In this document: piece by piece, positions 34,619 to 43,600 of the stretch
How the letters are laid out: every line of letters starts with the position of its first letter
Numbering within the stretch: the first letter of the stretch is position 1
NCBI GenBank assembly: GCA_965544035.1
Contig: CBEULR010000002.1
Location: forward strand, 149,600 to 213,599
DNA: 64,000 bases
DNA from: CBEULR01 sp965544035
GTDB taxonomy: Bacteria > Bacillota > Desulfotomaculia > Desulfotomaculales > Desulforudaceae
Direction: 5' to 3'
Made by a program: the position numbers and the translations under genes
The notes under the pieces: generated by a model
What the model was told of the DNA's origin: nothing
The model's database searches: none
What the model saw: only the letters and a program-made list of their open reading frames with translations

Positions 34619-35991
34619 AACGACACCTCCCTGTTTTCCACGGGCGGGATCTGGGGCGTATCCACCGGACCCTGTTTGATGTGTTTGGTCAAGAGGTAGA
34701 CGCCGGCCACAGCCAGGACGCCGTAAATCAGGGTGAACCCGATAATCGTGGTCAGTATGGCGCCGCCTGAAACGGTGGGCGACACCGCTTCTTCCACCCG
34801 CTGCAGGCCGTAAACAATCCAGGGCTGGCGGCCCACCTCGGCCATAAACCAGCCGGAGATATTGGCAATGTAAGGAAGCGGGATACTGAAAAGCAGAGCT
34901 TTAAGCACCCGGGGGTTATTCTCCAGCCGCCCCTTCCGCCACAGGTAAAGGCTGAGCAGAGCGACCAGAACCATCAAACCCCCTGCACCCACCATCAGGC
35001 GAAAACTCCAGAAGATCGAAGCCACCGGCGGGATGTAGTTTCCGGAACCGTACTCCGCCTCAAAGCGTGCCTGCAGATCCTTGATTCCGGCCACCTCGCC
35101 GCTGAAGGAATTGTACGCGAGAAAGCTCCCCACAACCGGAATCCCGATTTCCACCGGATTGGTCTGCGCCTCCTGATCAATCACGGCCACCAGCGTCAGG
35201 GGCGCCGGGTCTGAGGTCTCCCAAAGCGCCTCCGCCGCCGCCATCTTCATCGGCTGCGACTCGGTCAGATACTGTCCCTGGAAATGGCCCACCGATACCA
35301 CCGACAGGATGCTGACCACCCCAAAGACCAGCGCGATCCGGAAAGAACGACGGAAGAAGTCCAGGTGCTTTTTACGCAGGAAGAAGTAAGCGCTTACGCC
35401 CATCACAAAAAAGGCCGCCGTGGTAAAGCCGGCCAGCACGGTGTGCGGGAACTGATAAAAAACGTGCGGATTGGTGAGCAGAGCAAAGAAGTCGGTCATC
35501 TCCGCGCGGCCGTTGCGGATTACATACCCAACCGGTTCCTGCATGAAGGAATTGGCCACCAGAATCCAAAAGGCAGAAAGGTTTGAGGCCAGCGCTACCA
35601 GCCAGATACAGGCCAAGTGCAGCCTCTTGGATAGCCGTTCCCAGCCGAAGATCCAGATGCCCAGGAAGGTTGATTCCAGGAAAAAGGCCGCCAGGGCTTC
35701 CACCGCGAGGGGCGCCCCGAAAATGTCACCGACAAAACGCGAGTATTCCGACCAGTTCATCCCGAAATGGAATTCCTGCACGATCCCGGTGACCACGCCC
35801 AGCGCAAAGTTGATCAGAAAGAGTTTCCCCCAGAACTGCGCCATCTTCTTGTACGTCTCATTGCCCGTCCGGACATAGATGGTCTCCATCACGGCCACCA
35901 GCACGGACAGTCCCAGCGTCAGCGGAACGAACAGGAAGTGATAGCTGGACGTGATCCCGAACTGCAGTCTAGCCAACAAGAGCGGATCCAC
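34609..35991 (-). CDS. cydA: cytochrome bd oxidase subunit I
   Basis: The 460-residue subunit oxidises quinol and holds haems b558, b595 and d. Marks: RLQFGITSSYHFLFVPLTLGLS (His18 region, haem b595/d ligand), a central histidine in FPHTVLAGFTTAAFF, and the GRQPWIVYG motif of the quinol loop. Total length and the short Q-loop match the Bacillus-type enzyme. The start is GTG at 35991, after GGGGGGAGAAC. In an otherwise anaerobic-looking genome it likely serves oxygen removal. Confidence 0.96.
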   Translation of the reverse strand: MDPLLLARLQFGITSSYHFLFVPLTLGLSVLVAVMETIYVRTGNETYKKMAQFWGKLFLINFALGVVTGIVQEFHFGMNWSEYSRFVGDIFGAPLAVEALAAFFLESTFLGIWIFGWERLSKRLHLACIWLVALASNLSAFWILVANSFMQEPVGYVIRNGRAEMTDFFALLTNPHVFYQFPHTVLAGFTTAAFFVMGVSAYFFLRKKHLDFFRRSFRIALVFGVVSILSVVSVGHFQGQYLTESQPMKMAAAEALWETSDPAPLTLVAVIDQEAQTNPVEIGIPVVGSFLAYNSFSGEVAGIKDLQARFEAEYGSGNYIPPVASIFWSFRLMVGAGGLMVLVALLSLYLWRKGRLENNPRVLKALLFSIPLPYIANISGWFMAEVGRQPWIVYGLQRVEEAVSPTVSGGAILTTIIGFTLIYGVLAVAGVYLLTKHIKQGPVDTPQIPPVENREVSLWT

Positions 35992-36178
35992 CGTTCTCCC
36001 CCCCCTATCCTGTAGTCGTCATTCCCTGTCAGTTAACCGGCTCATGTCATCTGATCACCCCCCGGCTCGGACGAGATGAAATACTGGAGTGTTTGAGTAT
36101 AGTTTAGGGTATTTATATGCTACGTTTTTTTGCCCGATGCCGCCCGCATCTTTCTGCAATACAGAGCCCGTCAAATGT

Positions 36179-36193
36179 ATACTCATTGAGTAT
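36179..36193. promoter_or_regulatory. palindromic operator, probably for the Rrf2 regulator
   Basis: ATACTCA-T-TGAGTAT is a perfect 7-bp inverted repeat around one central base. It lies 10-25 nt downstream of the predicted cyd transcription start, a repressing position. Related half-sites occur nearby: TGAGTAT at 36094-36100 and AGTATACT at 36288-36295, the latter just before the regulator gene. Confidence 0.65.
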
Positions 36194-36209
36194 GGTTTTG
36201 GATGATTTG

Positions 36210-36238
36210 ACTATAGACCAGAATACTTTTCCTGTCAA
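36210..36238 (-). promoter_or_regulatory. sigma-A promoter of the cydABDC operon
   Basis: On the minus strand TTGACA (36233-36238), 17 nt, TATAGT (36210-36215): near consensus. The 5' leader would be about 210 nt. The whole 326-bp cydA-rrf2 intergenic region holds this promoter, the operator copies and no gene. Confidence 0.8.
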
Positions 36239-36317
36239 TAGCTGGGCAGGCTGTTTATGCAGCCCATAGAAAAAAGTGGACTTGTAGAGTATACTAAGGG
36301 AAACGGAGGAGAAAAAA

Positions 36318-36731
36318 ATGAGGCTGAATCAGGCAACAGACTATGCTTTTCGCTGCGTGTTGCACCTTTCGCTTGTGCCCCGGGGTCAGGTTGTGGACGC
36401 CAGACAGATCGGTGAGGCCGAAAGCATCCCCCTGCGCTTCGTCCTGAAAATACTGCGGACGCTGAGTCAGGCCGGCATCGTGCAGTCGTACCGGGGAATA
36501 AACGGCGGCTACGCCCTGGCTCGACCGCCCGCCAAGATTACGCTGCTCGATGTGGTGGAGGCGATGGAAGGACCGATCAAGGTGAACCGCTGTCTCATCT
36601 CCCCGGACCTGTGCAGCAAGGACTTCACCCGCCGGTGCCCGATCCACAACGCCCTGTACTCGGTGCAGCAAACGCTGATCGAAAAATTCCGCAGCTATGA
36701 TTTCGAAACCCTGCGCCGGCAGGTCCGCTAA
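36318..36731 (+). CDS. Rrf2-family transcriptional regulator, probably Fe-S type
   Basis: A 137-residue winged-helix repressor: MRLNQATDYAFRCVLHLS, a recognition region with IPLRFVLKILRTLSQAGIVQSYRGINGGY, and three cysteines near residues 92-107 (NRCLISPDLCSKDFTRRCPIH) at positions that hold the cluster in IscR/NsrR/RsrR-type members. It is divergent from cydABDC, with a palindrome at the cyd promoter, so it likely represses cyd until the cluster is oxidised or lost. AGTATACT at 36288-36295, just upstream, suggests self-control. The start ATG follows GGAGGAG. Confidence 0.88.
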   Translation: MRLNQATDYAFRCVLHLSLVPRGQVVDARQIGEAESIPLRFVLKILRTLSQAGIVQSYRGINGGYALARPPAKITLLDVVEAMEGPIKVNRCLISPDLCSKDFTRRCPIHNALYSVQQTLIEKFRSYDFETLRRQVR

Positions 36732-36756
36732 CCCCGGAGGCAGCAACCGGCCTCCT

Positions 36757-37221
36757 CTATTTGCGCACCCTGGCGATTTGGGCGCCGTTCACGCGCACCA
36801 GTTCCTCGGTCGATATCTTAACCAGCGAATGGTCCGACCCGCCGCCGGTATACACCACATCCATTTCCATCACCCGGGGATCGACCAGGAAAACCGCGTC
36901 GTAACCAAATGAAGGTATCCCGCCGCAGGGATATCCCGACTTCTCCAGCATTTCCTCCGGCTTCGCAATCCGGGGCGTGGCGATACCCAGCGCCTTGCCT
37001 ACCCGTTTGGTACTCACCCGGTCCTCGCCCTTCACGATGACCACGATCAGGCGTCCCTCATCATCCACCATGCAGATATTCTTCACCAGATCGTGCGGCG
37101 TCACTCCCGCCGCCCTCGCCGCCTCGTCCACACTATGGCACGACTGTTCAAAAATCATCTGCTCCGCCTGAATGCCGTGCGCTTTAATAAAAGCATCCAG
37201 CTTCGCTTCAAATTCGTTCAT
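36757..37221 (-). CDS. YbaK/EbsC-type aminoacyl-tRNA deacylase
   Basis: A 154-residue editing protein of the YbaK/ProX family, which hydrolyse mis-charged tRNA. Marks: HSVDEAARAAGVTPHDLVKNICMV, the catalytic-lysine region IVVIVKGEDRVSTKRVGKALG, GYPCGGIPSFGYD and a TGGGSDHSLVKI segment. The ATG at 37221 (GGAGAGGTTGTGAAA upstream) is preferred over the longer frame from 37254. GGAGGC/GCCTCC at 36737-36755, between the convergent stops, may be a weak two-way terminator. Confidence 0.88.
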   Translation of the reverse strand: MNEFEAKLDAFIKAHGIQAEQMIFEQSCHSVDEAARAAGVTPHDLVKNICMVDDEGRLIVVIVKGEDRVSTKRVGKALGIATPRIAKPEEMLEKSGYPCGGIPSFGYDAVFLVDPRVMEMDVVYTGGGSDHSLVKISTEELVRVNGAQIARVRK

Positions 37222-37351
37222 TTTCACAACCTCTCCGCCAAATATTTGCCTCAAATCTTACCATGTTCGATTTTTCCCGGTCAATTCACCCCCGACCATG
37301 GGGACGGTTCTCGTGGCCGGGCATTCCACCTGCTGTATACTGCGAAGCTCT

Positions 37352-37400
37352 TGCAATGGTGTATAATGTTTGATGGACTTGCATTATCCTACTCTTTTGA
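37352..37400 (+). promoter_or_regulatory. possible purC promoter -10 region
   Basis: TATAAT occurs about 50 nt upstream of the purC start, in TGGTGTATAATG, without a clear -35 hexamer at the right distance. Just upstream (37297-37312) GGGGACGGTTCTC resembles a dispersed intergenic repeat. Confidence 0.3.
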
Positions 37401-37413
37401 AAGGGGACCCAAG

Positions 37414-38094
37414 ATGAAGCTGATCTATAAGGGTAAGACCAAGGATGTATACGCCTTGGGAGACGGCAACCTGTTGCTCAAGTTCAAAGACGATGTCACC
37501 GGGACGGACGGGGTTTTTGATCCCGGTGCCAATACGGTGGGTTTAACCATGGCCGGATCGGGCCGGGCCGCACTCAGACTTACCAAGTACTTCTTCGAGC
37601 TATTAGAGGAAAAGGGTATCCCCACCCATTATGTTGCGGCCGATATCCCCGCAGGAACAATGACGGTGAAAGCGGCCAAACCCTTCGGCCAGGGTCTGGA
37701 AGTAATCTGTCGCTACAGGGCGGTGGGAAGCTTCCTGCGCCGCTATGGTCTGTATGCCAAGGAAGGTCAACCATTGGATGCTTTCGTAGAGATGACTCTG
37801 AAAGACGACGCCCGTCAAGACCCGCCTATCAGCGAAGATGCGCTGCTTATGCTGGGGATACTTGCGCCGGGGGAATACCAAATCCTAAAGCAGCTTACTC
37901 AACAAATAGCCGAAGTAGTGAAGATGGAATTGGCAAACAAAGGCGCCGAATTATACGATATCAAATTCGAGTTCGGGAAATTGGATGATGGGCAGATTGT
38001 GTTAATTGATGAAATATCCGGGGGAAACATGCGGGCGTACAAAGACGGCCGACATATCAAGCCATTGGAATTAACAGAATTGGTGTTAGGTTAA
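37414..38094 (+). CDS. purC: SAICAR synthetase
   Basis: It joins aspartate to CAIR in purine synthesis. The 226-residue protein begins MKLIYKGKTKDVYALGDG, the family's usual N-terminus, which sets the start at 37414 (AAAGGGGACC upstream) though the frame is open from 37093. Other marks: VVCRYRAVGSF-type segment, DPPISEDALLMLG, KFEFGKLDDGQIVLIDEISGGNMR. It stands apart from any other pur genes in this window. Confidence 0.95.
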   Translation: MKLIYKGKTKDVYALGDGNLLLKFKDDVTGTDGVFDPGANTVGLTMAGSGRAALRLTKYFFELLEEKGIPTHYVAADIPAGTMTVKAAKPFGQGLEVICRYRAVGSFLRRYGLYAKEGQPLDAFVEMTLKDDARQDPPISEDALLMLGILAPGEYQILKQLTQQIAEVVKMELANKGAELYDIKFEFGKLDDGQIVLIDEISGGNMRAYKDGRHIKPLELTELVLG

Positions 38095-38119
38095 ATGACG
38101 GACGATTGCGCCAGAATTG

Positions 38120-38148
38120 TTTACTTTAATGTTCTATTCTGGTAGAAT
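38120..38148 (+). promoter_or_regulatory. sigma-A promoter of the amino-acid ABC transporter
   Basis: TTTACT (38120-38125), 17 nt, TAGAAT (38143-38148), 40 nt upstream of the start codon. Confidence 0.65.
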
Positions 38149-38187
38149 ACCATCGGTTAGATAAAAAAGAACGGAGGGGGTTTTCCT

Positions 38188-39003
38188 ATGGGTAAGAAAC
38201 TATTTGCACTCCTGGCAGCGCTGATGTTGGTGCTGAGTTTGTCGGCCTGCTCACAGGATGCAGATAGCCCAGGTGATGCGGAGTCGGAGGCGTCCTTGAC
38301 AGTAGTTCCCGGCGTATTTACAGTGGGGTTTGACCAGAACTTCCCCCCGATGGGGTTTGTCGATGAAAACGGGGAATTCACCGGATTCGATCTGGAATTA
38401 GCGGCTGAAGTAGCCGACCGTTTGGGCTGGGAGCTTGCCCTGCAGCCCATTGCCTGGGATGCAAAGGATATGGAGCTATCCACCAAGAACATTGACTGCA
38501 TTTGGAACGGCTTTACCATCAACGGACGTGAAGACAAGTATACCTGGACCGATCCGTACATGTCCAACAACCAGGTTTTCGTGGTGAGGGCCGATTCGGG
38601 GATTTCAACCTTTGATGATTTGGCGGGCAAGACGGTGATGGTGCAGGTGGATTCCAGCGCGGAGGCGGCTTTGAATGACCGCCCGGATCTGACCGAAACC
38701 TTCGGCAACCTCATCACCGCCCCTGATTACAACACCGCCTTGATGGAACTTGAGTCGGGCGCGGTGGATGCCGTGGCCATGGACGACACATTCGCTAACT
38801 ACTATATTGCGATCAAAGGCGATAACCTCGTTACGCTGGAAGAAACTTTGGCTGCCGAAGACTACGGCGTAGGTTTCCTGCTCGGGAATGAAGCCTTGAG
38901 GGACAAAGTACAGTCCACTTTGGAAGAAATGGCGGCCGACGGCACCATGGCCGAAATCTCCGAAAAGTGGTTTGGCAAGGATATCACCACCATTGGTAAA
39001 TAG
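38188..39003 (+). CDS. polar amino-acid ABC transporter substrate-binding lipoprotein
   Basis: A 271-residue binding protein of the GlnH/HisJ family. Lipobox LSLSACSQ (Cys near residue 21); the mature domain has VGFDQNFPPMGFVDENGEFTGFDLELA, WNGFTINGREDKYTWTDPY and the C-terminal EISEKWFGKDIT. The specific amino acid cannot be decided. It is separated from its permease by a terminator-like hairpin. Confidence 0.92.
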   Translation: MGKKLFALLAALMLVLSLSACSQDADSPGDAESEASLTVVPGVFTVGFDQNFPPMGFVDENGEFTGFDLELAAEVADRLGWELALQPIAWDAKDMELSTKNIDCIWNGFTINGREDKYTWTDPYMSNNQVFVVRADSGISTFDDLAGKTVMVQVDSSAEAALNDRPDLTETFGNLITAPDYNTALMELESGAVDAVAMDDTFANYYIAIKGDNLVTLEETLAAEDYGVGFLLGNEALRDKVQSTLEEMAADGTMAEISEKWFGKDITTIGK

Positions 39004-39025
39004 TGAAGCTTGCAGCTGTAGATAA

Positions 39026-39065
39026 AAAGAAAAGGGCTGTTTCTAACGAGATGGCCCTTTTCTTT
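39026..39065 (+). terminator. terminator within the amino-acid transporter operon
   Basis: AAAGAAAAGGGC and GCCCTTTTCTTT form a 12-bp stem with a 16-nt loop, ending in a T-rich arm. It lies 22 nt after the binding-protein stop and before the permease, so downstream genes rely on readthrough; this would give an excess of binding protein. Confidence 0.8.
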
Positions 39066-39102
39066 ATCATGAAATAGCGGAGAGAAAAGAGAGGTACTCG
39101 CT

Positions 39103-39753
39103 GTGGACTTGCCGGTATTGATCACAAAATTAAGTGAAGGCATGTTGGTTTCCGTAGCAATTTTTACACTTACACTGCTCTTTTCTCTTCCTTTGGGGCT
39201 TTTCGTGGCCTTTTGCCGCATGTCCAAAAACTTTTTATTGCGAAATGTAACCAAGGTTTACATTTCGGTTCTGCGCGGCACCCCGCTGATACTGCAGCTC
39301 ATGGTCGTCTATTTCGGACCGTACTTTATTTTCGGGGTGCAAACACCCCCGGGATACCGGTTTACAGCCGTGATCATCGGTTTCTCACTAAACTATGCGG
39401 CCTATTTTGCGGAGATATACCGTGCCGGGATAGAGTCGATACCGGCCGGGCAGTATGAAGCGGCCAAAGTATTGGGATACAGTAAGACCCAGACCTTTGT
39501 TAAAATTATCTTACCGCAGGTGATCAAGCGTATTCTGCCGCCGGTCACCAATGAAGTAATCACCTTGGTCAAGGATACCTCACTGGCCTTTGTTATTTCG
39601 GTGGGAGAAATGTTTACCACGGCCAAGGCCATCGCTTCCGCCCAGGCCTCCGTGGTGCCCTTCGTCGTCGCCGGGGTTTTCTATTATGTGTTCAACTTTA
39701 TTGTGGCCGTCACCATGGAATGGCTGGAGAAGAAGTTCAGTTATTATCGATAG
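39103..39753 (+). CDS. polar amino-acid ABC transporter permease
   Basis: A 216-residue HisMQ-type permease with about five TM segments, the VLRGTPLILQLMVVYFG segment and the EAA loop EIYRAGIESIPAGQYEAAKVLGYS. GTG start at 39103. Same strand and family as the genes around it. Confidence 0.93.
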   Translation: MDLPVLITKLSEGMLVSVAIFTLTLLFSLPLGLFVAFCRMSKNFLLRNVTKVYISVLRGTPLILQLMVVYFGPYFIFGVQTPPGYRFTAVIIGFSLNYAAYFAEIYRAGIESIPAGQYEAAKVLGYSKTQTFVKIILPQVIKRILPPVTNEVITLVKDTSLAFVISVGEMFTTAKAIASAQASVVPFVVAGVFYYVFNFIVAVTMEWLEKKFSYYR

Positions 39754-39771
39754 GTAGGGAAACTGTCAAAT

Positions 39772-40533
39772 ATGAAATACCTGGAGATTAAGAATCTTAG
39801 AAAGAGCTTTGGCGATCTCGAAGTCATCAAGGACATCTCCCTGGATGTGGAAGAAGGACAGGTTGTAGCGATTATCGGGCCATCGGGCTCCGGCAAGTCG
39901 ACCCTGCTTCGATGTGCCACCCTGCTGGAAACGATGGATTCCGGCGAGCTGATCTATCTTGGCGAGCACGCTGTGACTACGGGGCCGGACGGAAAAGCAG
40001 TCTTGGCCCCACCGAAACAATTGAAAAGAATCCAGAGTTACTTCGGTCTTGTCTTCCAAAACTTTAACCTGTTTCCGCACTACTCTGTGATCAAGAACAT
40101 TATAGATGCGCCGATGACCGTGCAAAAAAAGAGCAAAGAAGAGGCTTTGGCCATCGGCCGGGAGTTGCTGGCCAAAATGGCCCTATCCGACAAAGAAGAG
40201 GCCTACCCCTACCAATTGTCGGGGGGCCAGCAGCAGCGTGTTTCGATAGCCAGGGCCTTGGCCCTAAACCCCAAGGTCTTGTTCTTTGACGAGCCGACCT
40301 CCGCCCTCGACCCGGAGCTGATCGGAGAAATCCTGAAAGTGATAAGGGATCTGGCTGCCGAGCACATGACAATGGTCATCGTAACACACGAGATGAGCTT
40401 TGCGCGGGATGTTGCCGATCATGTCGTCTTTATCGACGGCGGCGTGATTGTAGAGGAAGGCCCGCCGGAAGGAGTCATCGGCAACCCCAAGAACGAACGC
40501 ACCAAGGCCTTCCTGAGCAGATTTGAAAGATAG
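39772..40533 (+). CDS. polar amino-acid ABC transporter ATP-binding protein
   Basis: A 253-residue GlnQ/HisP-type ATPase: Walker A IGPSGSGKSTLLR, Q-loop VFQNFNLFPHYSV, signature LSGGQQQRVSIARAL, Walker B VLFFDEPTSALDPE, switch VTHEMSFA. It starts 18 nt after the permease stop. CRISPR array 1 begins about 90 bp downstream. Confidence 0.95.
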   Translation: MKYLEIKNLRKSFGDLEVIKDISLDVEEGQVVAIIGPSGSGKSTLLRCATLLETMDSGELIYLGEHAVTTGPDGKAVLAPPKQLKRIQSYFGLVFQNFNLFPHYSVIKNIIDAPMTVQKKSKEEALAIGRELLAKMALSDKEEAYPYQLSGGQQQRVSIARALALNPKVLFFDEPTSALDPELIGEILKVIRDLAAEHMTMVIVTHEMSFARDVADHVVFIDGGVIVEEGPPEGVIGNPKNERTKAFLSRFER

Positions 40534-40586
40534 GCCCCAGTCATGGTCCCGCCTATGGTATACAAACCAGTGACCCGTTATAACCC

Positions 40587-40610
40587 ACACCCGGCACTAT
40601 GGCCGGGTGT
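40587..40610 (+). terminator. terminator after the amino-acid transporter operon
   Basis: ACACCCGGC, 6 nt, GCCGGGTGT, followed by TACTTGTTTGTTT. It separates the transporter from the distal end of CRISPR array 1. Confidence 0.75.
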
Positions 40611-40626
40611 TACTTGTTTGTTTCGG

Positions 40627-43600
40627 GATTTAGTCCCCTATTCTCCGGGTCGGTCACTGCAACCGCAGATACAGTCTGCTGGGCTGGGGATTACTCTCAC
40701 AGCTTTCAGTCCCCTATTCTCCGGGTCGGTCACTGCAACATGGGTGACGAGTGCCTTGGGTAAAACTCTTTTTTAACTTTCAGTCCCCTATTCTCCGGGT
40801 CGGTCACTGCAACTGAAAATGGCTTGGGATGTGTCGGGGTGTCTCTTCTTGCTTTCAGTCCCCTATTCTCCGGGTCGGTCACTGCAACCGGGCCCGGTAC
40901 GCAGTAATGGGCGGATACGAAAACCTTTCAGTCCCCTATTCTCCGGGTCGGTCACTGCAACTTCCCGGCCTTGTTTTTTATTCGCCTCGATCTGTTGCGG
41001 GTCTTTCAGTCCCCTATTCTCCGGGTCGGTCACTGCAACTCGTACCGGGTGAAGATGAAGCGTGGCAGGAATTATGCTTTCAGTCCCCTATTCTCCGGGT
41101 CGGTCACTGCAACCCGGCCGGTGCGCTGGCGGATCGCGCTGGAGCTATCCGCTTTCAGTCCCCTATTCTCCGGGTCGGTCACTGCAACTTGAGTCCAAGC
41201 AGAATATGCACCGGAGTCAAGAAATCTTTCAGTCCCCTATTCTCCGGGTCGGTCACTGCAACCCTGGATAAGTGCCTTCTGGAAAAGCTCCAGCTTGACC
41301 TTTCAGTCCCCTATTCTCCGGGTCGGTCACTGCAACCAAGCAGTACACGGTGTAGTAGTATTCGTCTGTTTCCCTTTCAGTCCCCTATTCTCCGGGTCGG
41401 TCACTGCAACCGCCAGGTGGCCTCGTAGTTAATCACCGCCACCTGCCTTTCAGTCCCCTATTCTCCGGGTCGGTCACTGCAACTTAAACCTAACCCCCTT
41501 TGCGTAGTAATAATTTGCAGTTCTTTCAGTCCCCTATTCTCCGGGTCGGTCACTGCAACCGTGCAACGTCGTCGACTTCGGTCGCAGCTTCCCCTTTCAG
41601 TCCCCTATTCTCCGGGTCGGTCACTGCAACCGAGTACATCGACGTAATGCGGAGCCAGGATTTCATCGCTTTCAGTCCCCTATTCTCCGGGTCGGTCACT
41701 GCAACGTTCATATTTGCCTTTAACGTGGGCCGCGTAAAGATCCTTTCAGTCCCCTATTCTCCGGGTCGGTCACTGCAACAAACCAGGTCTAACCCCGCGA
41801 AGTTTCCACGTGCCATCCTTTCAGTCCCCTATTCTCCGGGTCGGTCACTGCAACATGATTGGGTACGACATTCCCCGGGTGGTGCTAGAATCTTTCAGTC
41901 CCCTATTCTCCGGGTCGGTCACTGCAACCCATGCGGTTTGGGCCGGTGCCATGCGGGTTCAGGCCTTTCAGTCCCCTATTCTCCGGGTCGGTCACTGCAA
42001 CCGAAGGAAGGTTTTCTGAATGTGGTAAGCGAACTAATGCTTTCAGTCCCCTATTCTCCGGGTCGGTCACTGCAACGGAAAGGGCAGTTAATCAGATGGC
42101 TCAAGTGCCGAGCACTTTCAGTCCCCTATTCTCCGGGTCGGTCACTGCAACATTTGTCCTTGAAGGTTACCGCTCCCATTGTAGCGGCCTTTCAGTCCCC
42201 TATTCTCCGGGTCGGTCACTGCAACAACTCCCGCTTTAAGCGCAGCACTATCTGCATTTTCCACTTTCAGTCCCCTATTCTCCGGGTCGGTCACTGCAAC
42301 GGCAGGCGTATCGGTGGTGCTGGTTGACACCAAAAAACTTTCAGTCCCCTATTCTCCGGGTCGGTCACTGCAACTGCCTCCTCTCGAAAATCAGCAGTTA
42401 ACTAATCTGACTTTCAGTCCCCTATTCTCCGGGTCGGTCACTGCAACCTGGGCCGTTTCTGGCGCCTCTCAGCACCTGTGCCGTCCTTTCAGTCCCCTAT
42501 TCTCCGGGTCGGTCACTGCAACGCAGCACCGGGCGGCCAGCCCCTGGTGTGCCCCGCGTCTTTCAGTCCCCTATTCTCCGGGTCGGTCACTGCAACTCTA
42601 CTACTACGATTATTGATGATTATTGATAAGCTTTCAGTCCCCTATTCTCCGGGTCGGTCACTGCAACATTGCGAGCACTTGTATAATATCGTTCCGGCGC
42701 TCCCGGCTTTCAGTCCCCTATTCTCCGGGTCGGTCACTGCAACTGGGTAGAACATTCCCCGACAAGACACTCAAGGTTCTTTCAGTCCCCTATTCTCCGG
42801 GTCGGTCACTGCAACAGTGGCTGAAAGGCGGTGAATAGATGGGAATATTAGATCTTTCAGTCCCCTATTCTCCGGGTCGGTCACTGCAACACAGAAGAAT
42901 GAAGAGGAAAGAGAGGATGCACTCACTTTCAGTCCCCTATTCTCCGGGTCGGTCACTGCAACAGGAAAGCAAGTTTGCGGTAAAGGCCGAGGAGATAGTA
43001 CTTTCAGTCCCCTATTCTCCGGGTCGGTCACTGCAACGCCGTCATCGAGAGCGGCGGCAAAACCATTGTCCCTTTCAGTCCCCTATTCTCCGGGTCGGTC
43101 ACTGCAACGGCCTGGAAGCAGTCGCGTGCTAACCCGATTGACGAGACTTTCAGTCCCCTATTCTCCGGGTCGGTCACTGCAACGGGGCCGCGATCGGGGC
43201 CATCACCGCACCGATAGCCCCTTTCAGTCCCCTATTCTCCGGGTCGGTCACTGCAACCAAGGCAGCAGTCGCAATGAATGCGGCCGCGCTCATCCCTTTC
43301 AGTCCCCTATTCTCCGGGTCGGTCACTGCAACTCAGCGTTCTGCACCCGCAGGCCGGTTGCATACTCCTTTCAGTCCCCTATTCTCCGGGTCGGTCACTG
43401 CAACGGAGTCTCTCCATTCTTTACAGACCGTTGCTAACGAGCCTTTCAGTCCCCTATTCTCCGGGTCGGTCACTGCAACGGGCCAACGTGTTAATGGAGG
43501 TGTGGCGATAGTGTTACCTTTCAGTCCCCTATTCTCCGGGTCGGTCACTGCAACCCCACCCAAAAAGAATATCGTTCGCGGCAGCTTCCTATCCTTTCAG

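Noticed and set aside
37093..37413. N-terminal extension of purC by 107 codons
   Set aside because: SAICAR synthetases start at the MKLIYKGKTKDVY motif, which has its own ribosome binding site; the extension overlaps the YbaK-type gene and promoter DNA.
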